From positions 27,604-91,603 of the forward strand of contig JAJYQA010000027.1 in the NCBI GenBank assembly GCA_021794835.1: a stretch of DNA of 64,000 nt. Direction: 5' to 3'. The notes beneath the pieces are model-generated. The model had not been told where the DNA came from, did not search any database, and saw only the letters and a list, made by a program, of their open reading frames with translations. A program made the position numbers and the translations under genes. Positions within the stretch are counted from its first letter, which is position 1. Each line of letters starts with the position of its first letter. This document shows positions 52,297-59,244 of this stretch, in pieces. The stretch comes from Actinomycetes bacterium. Lineage in GTDB: Bacteria; Actinomycetota; Aquicultoria; Aquicultorales; Aquicultoraceae.

Positions 52297-54390
52297 GTGC
52301 GTGAGAACACACAAAAGCATCACGTTGAGGATAGCCTACTTATGGAACAGTTGGAGCAGGAAGAAAAGGAAACAACCGCATCCGAACTGCACCCGGCGTA
52401 CGAACTAAACAATGAGCGTACCGCTATATCTGAGATGGCAAAGGGACTGCAAAATGCGTTTATTATAACGCTTGTCATCTCTGTCGGTATTATGTTGACT
52501 ACGCCAACCGGGGGTCTCACGCTCGGATTTTATATCAAACCGCCGATGAACGAAGGACTATTCCATTTTATATTTGCCACCGTCGCGGTGATTTACGGCG
52601 GGATCTATCTTTACCTGGCTGCACCACAAGTGGTTAAGAGGAGCACGGCCAACGCAGCCATACTTGTTCTCGTTGCAGTTCTTGCGGCCTATATTTACAG
52701 TATTGCCACAACCTTCTTTATACATGGCGAGCATCTCTACAGTACGGCGACACTTCTCTTGTCGATAGTTCTTCTTGGGTATTGGATTGGGATGATAATT
52801 TGGGGCCGGCTGAATGCATCGCTACAATCGTTTCTAAACAATAAGCCACGGATGGTAAATCTTATGACAGGTAAGAGCCCAACCGTAACGCCTATTGAGC
52901 AGATAAATGCGGGGGATATTTTATTAGTGCGCCCGGGCGAGCGGGTGCCTGTGGATGGCGTGATAATTGAGGGGGATGGGCTAATTGATGAGTCGGCGAT
53001 CAATGGGAATCCCTACCGCACGCCAAAAGAGGTTGGAGATAGTGTGATTGGGGGGTCTGCAAACCATGGGGGCACATTCCAGATGACGGTGACAAGAGTT
53101 GGTTCGGATTCCGCCCTTGCACAGATGGTAAGGCTGGTAGAGATTGCTCAGGGTTCATCAACACCCCTACAGAATAAGATAGAGAGCCTGACGCCTTTCC
53201 TGGCGCTCTTGGTTATAGCCATTGGGATAGTGACCTTTTTGGTTTGGTACCTAGCTTTAGGCCAAAGCTCGGCCTTTGCGCTGATAGGGGCAGTTGCGGT
53301 AATGATAGCCTCCGGTTTGGATATGCTTACGCTATCTGTGCTTTTTGCGATTGCGGTTGGAATGGGCATAGGTATTAGACAAGGGATATTGGTAAGAGAT
53401 ACCGGCGCATTTGAAAAAGCATCCAGTATTGACACGGTGGTTTTTGACAAAGTTAGCTGTCTTACCAAGGGGAACCCGCAGGTAACCGATATTATTCATG
53501 TTGGAAAGCTGACCGAGCCTGGTTTTTTGCGCCTTGCTGCAAGTATCGAAAAAACTTCAAAGGACGTCGTGGCGCAGGCAGTCGTAAAAGAAGCGGAAAA
53601 GCAGGTCGGAAAAGCAGTTCCAAATCCGGAGAAATACGAGCACATACTCGGTAAAGGAGCTAAGGGAGAACTTGAAACCAGGACGATTATTGTCGGTAAT
53701 GAGCGGTTAATGGTGGAGAGCGAAATTGATATTAGCGATGTTGAAGAAAGGGTAGAGGGGCTCACAAGGCAAGGTAAGACTGTTGTGTATGTGGCGGTTG
53801 ATGGGAACATCGAAGGAGTTCTAGGAATTGCAGATGAAGTTCGGCCAGATGTGCAGGAGATGGTTAAGAAGCTCCGAGAAGCAGAGATCGAGGTAGCAAT
53901 GATAACCGGCGACGATTATCGCACAGCGACCGCGCTTGCGTCTGAGCTGAATATCGATAGGGTTTATGCCGATGTTTTGCCTGGGGATAGGGCCAAAAAA
54001 ATAAAAGAGGTGCAAAACCAGGGTCTGCGCGTGGCAGTAGTGGGAAACGGTCTTGACGATGTTGATGCACTAGAGCAGGCGGATCTTAGCTTTGCAGTAA
54101 CGGACGGCACAAATTTAGATGTTAAGTCCGGCTCTATTATTTTGGCGAGAAACAACCCGCTTGATGTGATGGGCGCCATTGCGTTAAGTAAGTTTATAGC
54201 CGGCAAGGTTAAGCAAAATATAGCTTGGACGATAGGATATAACGTGCTTGCAATACCGATAGCTGCCGGTGTTTTATATCCACCGTCGCAGTATCTGCTC
54301 AGACCCGAGTTGGCGGCAGTTGCGATGTCCGTAAGCGTATTAATTATTATGGGTAACTCGTTGTTGCTCAAGAGGAAAGCTTTTAAATAG
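52297..54390 (+). CDS. Degenerate P1B-type ATPase (pseudo-pump)
   Basis: A 697-residue protein aligning along its whole length with copper-type P1B-ATPases, with about eight membrane helices. Core motifs are changed: actuator SGE/TGE is N236-G-N238; the membrane CPC is replaced by G340-L-D342; the phosphorylation motif DKTGT is D384-K-V-S-C388 (Asp kept, then LTKG); HP is replaced by K422-D423; GDGxND is G583-N-G-L-D-D588; TGDN is T537-G-D-D540. No N-terminal metal-binding domain with CxxC is present; instead there is an acidic 50-residue head. YNV and the C-terminal NSL are conserved. Transport by the usual cycle is doubtful. Start GTG 52297 follows AGGAGG by 11 bases. Confidence 0.85.
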   Translation: MRENTQKHHVEDSLLMEQLEQEEKETTASELHPAYELNNERTAISEMAKGLQNAFIITLVISVGIMLTTPTGGLTLGFYIKPPMNEGLFHFIFATVAVIYGGIYLYLAAPQVVKRSTANAAILVLVAVLAAYIYSIATTFFIHGEHLYSTATLLLSIVLLGYWIGMIIWGRLNASLQSFLNNKPRMVNLMTGKSPTVTPIEQINAGDILLVRPGERVPVDGVIIEGDGLIDESAINGNPYRTPKEVGDSVIGGSANHGGTFQMTVTRVGSDSALAQMVRLVEIAQGSSTPLQNKIESLTPFLALLVIAIGIVTFLVWYLALGQSSAFALIGAVAVMIASGLDMLTLSVLFAIAVGMGIGIRQGILVRDTGAFEKASSIDTVVFDKVSCLTKGNPQVTDIIHVGKLTEPGFLRLAASIEKTSKDVVAQAVVKEAEKQVGKAVPNPEKYEHILGKGAKGELETRTIIVGNERLMVESEIDISDVEERVEGLTRQGKTVVYVAVDGNIEGVLGIADEVRPDVQEMVKKLREAEIEVAMITGDDYRTATALASELNIDRVYADVLPGDRAKKIKEVQNQGLRVAVVGNGLDDVDALEQADLSFAVTDGTNLDVKSGSIILARNNPLDVMGAIALSKFIAGKVKQNIAWTIGYNVLAIPIAAGVLYPPSQYLLRPELAAVAMSVSVLIIMGNSLLLKRKAFK

Positions 54391-54434
54391 GTTAATTGTA
54401 ACCGAGCACTTATTCTGATACTTTAGGGGTTATT

Positions 54435-55157
54435 ATGGGCGTTGAAATTTTTAGTGCAGTTAAATCAAAGATCAACGATTTTGTCTCTAGCTTCCGAAAG
54501 AAAAATTCCTCCCTGCCGGCGGTAGCAGTCCTTGTCTTAGTCGTCATCACCTTGGTTGTTTTTGAAATCGTTGATATGGTAGATAACCCTACATCGCAAA
54601 GAGTCAATCCTATAAAAACAAGCCAGTTAGCAGAGACGAAGAGCAAGTCGATCGGCTCGCTGCATGACCAGTTAACCAAGATAATGTCGGCTACCAAGAA
54701 AACTTCTTTTAGAGCAAAGGTCATAACCAACGAGGGATTTAAGGAATACTGGACGCAAAGCGGCCGCAATTGCCGGTTCGAAGACCCCTCAAGACAGAAT
54801 ATCATCATCTTAAATTACTCAAAGAAGAAACTTTGGATGGTCAATCTTGCCGAAAAAACCGCGTCCGAGGTCGCACTTGATACTTCGACCGCCGATTTTT
54901 ATGCCCAGATAACTCCGGTGCTTCTACTTGGCGGGTTAACCAATACAAGCACTGCCCAAACAATAAAGCTTGGGGATGTTTTGCCATCCAACAGGGGCTC
55001 GAAGCTTACCTTTACTAAAGAGGGACTTCCCCGCCGCTGGGAAGGATTTAAGAGCAATAACTCTGCTTCCTTTGTCGATTGGCAGTATATCCAGGTTAAT
55101 AAGAGCATTCCTGCTTCTGAGTTTGAACTACCGCAAGGTATAACTAGCCAGAATTAA
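54435..55157 (+). CDS. Membrane-anchored LolA/LppX-like protein
   Basis: A 240-residue protein with an N-terminal cytoplasmic head, one transmembrane helix (about residues 28-48) and an extracytoplasmic beta-rich domain. Segments such as KTSFRAKVITNEGFKEYWTQSGRNCRFED and KLTFTKEGLPRRWEGF resemble the half-barrel of LolA/LppX and related outer-lipid or lipoprotein binding proteins. No lipobox is present. The match is by fold pattern only. It lies 44 bases after the P-type ATPase and 48 bases before a DivIVA-like gene. Confidence 0.5.
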   Translation: MGVEIFSAVKSKINDFVSSFRKKNSSLPAVAVLVLVVITLVVFEIVDMVDNPTSQRVNPIKTSQLAETKSKSIGSLHDQLTKIMSATKKTSFRAKVITNEGFKEYWTQSGRNCRFEDPSRQNIIILNYSKKKLWMVNLAEKTASEVALDTSTADFYAQITPVLLLGGLTNTSTAQTIKLGDVLPSNRGSKLTFTKEGLPRRWEGFKSNNSASFVDWQYIQVNKSIPASEFELPQGITSQN

Positions 55158-55205
55158 AATGTATAATATGTTATAATTTGCTGGCTTTGGAGCTTGGGAG
55201 GGTGG

Positions 55206-55799
55206 ATGCAGGAAGAGACAGAACTAGGCCGTGAGTTGTTTGGTTATAAAAAAGACGATGTAGACATACTTCTTGCGGAGCTTCACCGCGACCTGCGCGC
55301 GGTGAAGGAAGAAAACAAGAGGCTAGCCTCAGAGCTTTCCGATGCTATGAGCAAGCTATCTGTCTCTGAGAGCTTATCTTACATACTTAAACCGGCTCTA
55401 CCCGCAATAACCGAGCTAAAGAACACCCCAAACTTCGATAAGCTGGTAAAAGAAAATCTTCCAGGACTCCTTGACATCCAGGGTATCGAGTCGATTTGGA
55501 TCTTCGACAGTGAAGCTAATATTCTGTCGGCCCTTAACCAACCAGACGCAAATATTGATGACTTAACTTCAACTCTTGCTTTGCTGGATAGATTGGTTAC
55601 TCACCTTGAATCCAAACTCGGCGGCGGGGGAGCAAGGCTTATATTTATCGAGTTTAAGGAAACCGTTCTCATCTTAAACCCACTTTCCAACGGGATGACT
55701 TTGGGTGTAATAGCCTCGGTCGGCGCGCCGGTTGGGGAGATACTTAAGGTTCTTGATAGCCACGTACCGAATCTTAATAAAAAGCTCCTACAAGATTAG
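55206..55799 (+). CDS. DivIVA-like coiled coil fused to a roadblock/LC7-like domain
   Basis: A protein of about 197 residues. The N-terminus has ELFGYKKDDVDILLAELHRDLRAVKEENKRLASEL, the DivIVA/GpsB-type FGYdkddVd...L motif followed by a short coiled coil (to about 60). The rest (about 75-195: IQGIESIWIFDSEANIL...RLIFIEFKETVLILNPLSNGMTLGVIASVGAPVGEILKVLDS) fits a roadblock/LC7 fold, which usually binds small GTPases. No GTPase gene is adjacent. The ATG at 55206 follows GGGAGG. It may recruit a polarity or division factor to curved membrane; that is inference. Confidence 0.65.
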   Translation: MQEETELGRELFGYKKDDVDILLAELHRDLRAVKEENKRLASELSDAMSKLSVSESLSYILKPALPAITELKNTPNFDKLVKENLPGLLDIQGIESIWIFDSEANILSALNQPDANIDDLTSTLALLDRLVTHLESKLGGGGARLIFIEFKETVLILNPLSNGMTLGVIASVGAPVGEILKVLDSHVPNLNKKLLQD

Positions 55800-55857
55800 C
55801 TAAACTATCCTTCAAATAATCATTCTAATAATTATATAGTTTGAGTTCATGAAAGGC

Positions 55858-55885
55858 TTGCATTACAAAAAATAGGGTTTATACT
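55858..55885 (+). promoter_or_regulatory. Sigma-70-type promoter of the Mg2+ transport operon
   Basis: TTGCAT (55858-55863), 16-base spacer, TATACT (55880-55885). Transcription would begin near 55892 and pass through the M-box. Confidence 0.6.
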
Positions 55886-55904
55886 ATATCCAGTAGAAAA
55901 TTAC

Positions 55905-55943
55905 AAATACACCTTTGCAATACCGCAGCTAGAAGGTGTATTT
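55905..55943 (+). promoter_or_regulatory. 11-bp hairpin 5' of the M-box
   Basis: AAATACACCTT (55905-55915) and AAGGTGTATTT (55933-55943) are perfectly complementary around a 17-base loop. It lies between the promoter and the riboswitch, directly followed by TATAGGAGC. It may be an insulating or stabilising stem or a weak additional terminator. Confidence 0.5.
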
Positions 55944-55949
55944 TATAGG

Positions 55950-56195
55950 AGCTTGTTAGGTGAGGCTCCTGGATGAACATAAGCTACTGCCCGGAAACGT
56001 CTAGAGACGCCAATGGGTAGAACAGGCTAAGTCGGATTAAGGCTGGCTTAAGGTAGCTGATCAGCGAAGGTCTACGTTATCCAGTGCCAAAGCTCAACGA
56101 GGAGGATAAGCGGCTGTACGAAGTCGCACTCCGTATCGCACGAAAGCTGTGCTACGGAATCTTAAGTTGGGTAGCCTCACATGGCTACTTTTTTT
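55950..56195 (+). promoter_or_regulatory. M-box (ykoK leader) Mg2+ riboswitch with terminator
   Basis: The conserved M-box strings are present in order: GTTAGGTGAGGCTCCT (55955-55970), ACATAAGCTACTGCCCGGAA then ACGTCTAGAGACGCCAATGG, and CCAGTGCCAAAGCTC (56081-56095). The expression platform ends in a terminator at 56171-56195. Switching is readable in the sequence: AGCCTCAC of the terminator (56173-56180) is the exact complement of GTGAGGCT in the aptamer (55960-55967). High Mg2+ would fold the aptamer, free the terminator and stop transcription. The genes downstream are Mg2+-related, which supports the call. Confidence 0.93.
56171..56195 (+). terminator. Expression-platform terminator of the M-box
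   Basis: GTAGCC (56171-56176), TCACAT loop, GGCTAC (56183-56188), then seven T (56189-56195). Confidence 0.9.
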
Positions 56196-56240
56196 ATTGA
56201 GTTTGCTTGGTTATTTCGCAAAAGAAAGGAGGACTGCTTT

Positions 56241-56375
56241 ATGGAAAGCGACCCTGGCAGTCGATGCTTTACAAGCGTTTGTATCCCGGTGATTCTTAAC
56301 GCTAGGAGTGATTATGATGATTTTGCTAAAAGCGGTCCTCCGAAGAGCTGCCCGAGGATCCGCACAAAAGATTAA
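56241..56375 (+). CDS. Possible 44-codon leader ORF between M-box and transporter
   Basis: An ATG at 56241 follows a perfect AAGGAGG by 8 bases and opens a 44-residue frame (MESDPGSRCFTSVCIPVILN...). It has no recognisable domain. A second short frame, ATGATG at 56314 after AGGAG, runs past the transporter start. The stretch 56196-56407 also holds two hairpins: GCGGTCCTC/GAGGATCCGC (56332-56362) and CCCCCG/CGGGGG (56381-56408), the latter covering the transporter start. Either leader peptide control or chance is possible. Confidence 0.3.
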   Translation: MESDPGSRCFTSVCIPVILNARSDYDDFAKSGPPKSCPRIRTKD

Positions 56376-56407
56376 TATCGCCCCCGGCGTACCTCCCGAG
56401 AACGGGG

Positions 56408-57685
56408 GTGTGCGCTACGAATTTCTTTGCCAGAATATACTATAACTACCGCAGAATCGCAAAGACGATCATCCTGTTTCTGATTATTTCAGGCCCTGGC
56501 GTTATTGTAATGCTGGCGGACAACGATGCTGGCGGTATTACAACATATGCTGCAACCGGAGCCAAGTATGGCTACGGCTTGATATGGTTTTTAGTTTTAT
56601 TGCTGCCGGTTGCATATTATGTTCAGGAGATGACGGTTCGCTTAGGTGCGGTGACCAAGCGGGGTCACGCCGAGGCGATATTCTCTGCCTTCGGTCCGTT
56701 TTGGGGCTGGTTCTCGCTCCTTGATCTCGCGCTAACCGATTGGCTAACCTTAGTTACCGAGTTTATCGGAATGACTGCCGCGCTTAGTATCTTTCACGTT
56801 CCGCCCATTGTAACGATCATCGTGGTGTCGATCGTTATGCTGCTCATGGTGTTGCAGGGCCGGTACTGGACGTGGGAGAAGATCGCGCTGGTATTTGCCG
56901 CGATCAACCTCATATATGTTCCGGGGGCGTTTCTTGTCCACCCGTCAGTTTCGAGTATTCTCCGACAGGGTGCGATACCGCACTTCCCGGGTGGGTTTAA
57001 CAACGATATCTTTTTCTTCCTAATGGCGAACATTGGAACAACAATCGCCCCGTGGATGATTTTTTTCCAGCAGAGCGCGGTAGTCGATAAGGGACTACAA
57101 GAAAAAGATATCGCCTGGGAAAAACTCGATACCTTCGTGGGCTCCGTATTCACCGTCGTGGTAGCGATTTTCATCATTGTGGTTACCGGTACGGTGTTGA
57201 AAGGCATGCAGGTTGAAAGCGCGGCTCAAGCCGCCATCAAGCTCATAAGCGTGAACAGATACGTGGGTACATTCCTGGCCATCGGTCTCTTCGACGCAGG
57301 GTTCTTGGGCGCCATCTGCATATCGCTGGCCAGCTCCTGGGCGCTTGGGGAGATCTTTGGCTGGGCGCACTCTTTAAACTTTAAAATCAGGGAGGCCCCG
57401 TGGTTTTACGGTGCGTATCTGCTCGCGCTTGTTACTGCCGGGAGCGTGGTTTTAATTCCGAAAGCGCCGCTCGTGCTAATCACATTATTTGTGCAGGTAA
57501 TAGCGGTAACGTTGCTGCCGGCGACATTGGTGTTCTTAATTTTACTCCTCAACAACGAGGAGACAATGGGCAAATACAAAAATACGAGGTGGCAGAATAT
57601 AATAATTTCCACCATCGTGGTGGTGATAATCATTTTATCGACGCTTTATGCAATAAGTGCATTATTCCCAAATTTATTTAAGTAA
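56408..57685 (+). CDS. NRAMP-related Mg2+ transporter (NRMT type)
   Basis: A 425-residue NRAMP/SLC11 protein with about 11 membrane helices. Helix 1 reads GPGVIVMLADNDAGGITTYAATGAKYG: the DPGN metal motif is D40-A-G-G43. In helix 6 the MPH motif is A214-P-W216. Thus the metal-site Asp is kept, but Asn becomes Gly and the thioether Met becomes Ala, the substitutions reported for bacterial NRAMP-related Mg2+ transporters. It lies under an M-box and next to an MgtE-type sensor, so Mg2+ (not Mn2+ or Fe2+) is the likely cargo. GTG 56408 is the first usable start; no clear ribosome binding site. Confidence 0.9.
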   Translation: MCATNFFARIYYNYRRIAKTIILFLIISGPGVIVMLADNDAGGITTYAATGAKYGYGLIWFLVLLLPVAYYVQEMTVRLGAVTKRGHAEAIFSAFGPFWGWFSLLDLALTDWLTLVTEFIGMTAALSIFHVPPIVTIIVVSIVMLLMVLQGRYWTWEKIALVFAAINLIYVPGAFLVHPSVSSILRQGAIPHFPGGFNNDIFFFLMANIGTTIAPWMIFFQQSAVVDKGLQEKDIAWEKLDTFVGSVFTVVVAIFIIVVTGTVLKGMQVESAAQAAIKLISVNRYVGTFLAIGLFDAGFLGAICISLASSWALGEIFGWAHSLNFKIREAPWFYGAYLLALVTAGSVVLIPKAPLVLITLFVQVIAVTLLPATLVFLILLLNNEETMGKYKNTRWQNIIISTIVVVIIILSTLYAISALFPNLFK

Positions 57686-57726
57686 GTTGTGGCCAATAGC
57701 GTCATCGGCACAAGAGGTGGTAACCC

Positions 57727-57936
57727 ATGTTTAAGGGTATGCGAGTAACGCTTAGTCAAAGAACAGGCGAGTTCTTCTGGAGAAAGTTCAGAAAGATAAG
57801 AGAGATAAACAAGAGGTATGAGAAAAGCAGCATCAAAGTAACTCCGACGGTAAAAATCGCGCTCTTGTTTCTCCGGATTTATTTAATACTTTTAGTTCTC
57901 ATACTGGTCTATAAATTTATAACGCTTGTCAGATAG
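57727..57936 (+). CDS. Small single-pass membrane protein of the Mg2+ operon
   Basis: A 69-residue protein. The basic N-terminal half (FFWRKFRKIREINKRYEKS) is followed by one membrane helix (about residues 44-65: IALLFLRIYLILLVLILVY). ATG 57727 follows AGAGGTGG. It lies 41 bases after the transporter and 14 before the MgtE-like gene, so the three are co-transcribed. No family is recognised. It may tether the soluble sensor to the membrane transporter; this is a guess from position. Confidence 0.65.
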   Translation: MFKGMRVTLSQRTGEFFWRKFRKIREINKRYEKSSIKVTPTVKIALLFLRIYLILLVLILVYKFITLVR

Positions 57937-57950
57937 AAGGGGGTGGTACC

Positions 57951-59222
57951 ATGACGGCCATACAAAAAAGAAAGGCCGGTCAAACTTATTTCTTAACCGA
58001 GATACGTGGGGCCAAGGTATATTTGGGAGAGAAGAGGATCGGCAAGCTTAAAGATATGGTTATTGAAGAAACGGGAAAAATCCCAATCGTTACGCACATT
58101 GTCGTGTCGCGCCCGTTTGGAGACCCGGCGCTTCTTATCCCCTGGGATAAGGTGAAGTCGCTCTCAACCAAGGAGGTCATCGTCGATATTGAGAGCGTAA
58201 AACAATACGAGGGAGAACCTGCAGGAGGCTCGATCCTTTTAGCCGACCATGTCCTAGATAAAAAAGTGCTGGATACCGAGGGAAGAGAAGTTGATGTAGT
58301 CTATGATGTGAAGCTGATCATGCGCTATGGCAAACTTTATGTTAGCAAGGTAGATTTTAGCTGGCACGGTCTACTCCGTAGGATGGGTTTGCGCTGGCTA
58401 TCCGACTTTATTTACAACATGACGGAGAAATCCAAAGAAGAGACAATATCCTGGTCATATATCGAGCCGCTACCAACAGAACTGGGGAGCTTTAAGGGAA
58501 ACGTTAAGCTAAAAGTCCTGAAAGAGAAGTTGGCAGACATGCCTCCGGTTGACGTGGCGGATATTTTGGAAGAGCTTGATCATGACCAAAGGGTGGCACT
58601 TTTTAACCAACTTGAGACGGAACATGCGTCCGACACGTTAGAGGAGATCGATCCGAACGTACAAAGGGCTTTAATATCATCCCTAGATAAGGGGAAAGTT
58701 GCACAGCTATTAAATGAAATGACTGTAGGCCAGGCGGCAGATGTGCTATCCGTTTTGCCAAGAGATCAGGTGGAAGATATCCTAGAGTTACTGGATAAAG
58801 ACGACGCGAAAAAGATCCGGGCGATCTTGGAAAGGCAAGAAGAAAACATCTTAAACTATGTTACCGAAGATATTATCAAGCTTCCACCCGATATGACCGC
58901 AGACCAGGCGCAGGAGAATTTTCCCCACTATGCAAAGGGCAAGGATACAGTCGTATATTTATATATCGTTGACCCGCGTGATAAGCTGCTGGGCGTGATC
59001 GACCTTAAGGAGCTATTAAAGGCCGATGATAAAGCACTTTTAAAAGATGTCATGAACGATAATGTTGTTAGCCTAAGCCCGGATAGCACGCTTAAGGAGG
59101 CGTATGAGACTTTTGTTAGGTACAGCTTCCGGGCTATCCCGGTGGTTGATGATAATGGTAAAATACTAGGGGTTATTCTGCACAGAGACGTCATGAATAT
59201 CAAGCACCGGTTCTGGGAGTAA
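57951..59222 (+). CDS. Soluble MgtE-like Mg2+ sensor: PRC-PRC-MgtE_N-CBS, no channel
   Basis: A 423-residue protein without membrane segments. Residues 13-90 (LTEIRGAKVYLGEKRIGKLKD) and 92-175 (LADHVLDKKVLDTEGREVDVV) look like two PRC-barrel domains. Residues 185-310 form the MgtE N-terminal superhelix (KEKLADMPPVDVADILEELDHDQRVALFNQLE). Residues 305-423 form a CBS pair (VTEDIIKLPPDMTADQA; VVSLSPDSTLKEAYETF...IPVVDDNGKILGVI). In full MgtE these cytosolic domains bind Mg2+ and gate the channel; here the protein ends where the channel helices would begin. It probably senses Mg2+ for the NRAMP-type transporter in the same operon. AAGGGGGTGG precedes ATG 57951. Confidence 0.85.
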   Translation: MTAIQKRKAGQTYFLTEIRGAKVYLGEKRIGKLKDMVIEETGKIPIVTHIVVSRPFGDPALLIPWDKVKSLSTKEVIVDIESVKQYEGEPAGGSILLADHVLDKKVLDTEGREVDVVYDVKLIMRYGKLYVSKVDFSWHGLLRRMGLRWLSDFIYNMTEKSKEETISWSYIEPLPTELGSFKGNVKLKVLKEKLADMPPVDVADILEELDHDQRVALFNQLETEHASDTLEEIDPNVQRALISSLDKGKVAQLLNEMTVGQAADVLSVLPRDQVEDILELLDKDDAKKIRAILERQEENILNYVTEDIIKLPPDMTADQAQENFPHYAKGKDTVVYLYIVDPRDKLLGVIDLKELLKADDKALLKDVMNDNVVSLSPDSTLKEAYETFVRYSFRAIPVVDDNGKILGVILHRDVMNIKHRFWE

Positions 59223-59244
59223 TATAAAAGTTGGAGGATGGCAT

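Noticed and set aside
52297..54390. Annotation as copper-exporting P-type ATPase
   Set aside because: CPC, TGE, DKTGT, HP and GDGxND motifs are all altered, so copper export cannot be supported.
56408..57685. Annotation as Mn2+/Fe2+ transporter MntH
   Set aside because: The metal-site Asn and Met are replaced by Gly and Ala, and the gene is under a Mg2+ riboswitch, so MntH would mislead.
57951..59222. Annotation as MgtE magnesium channel
   Set aside because: No membrane helices are encoded; the protein ends after the CBS pair.
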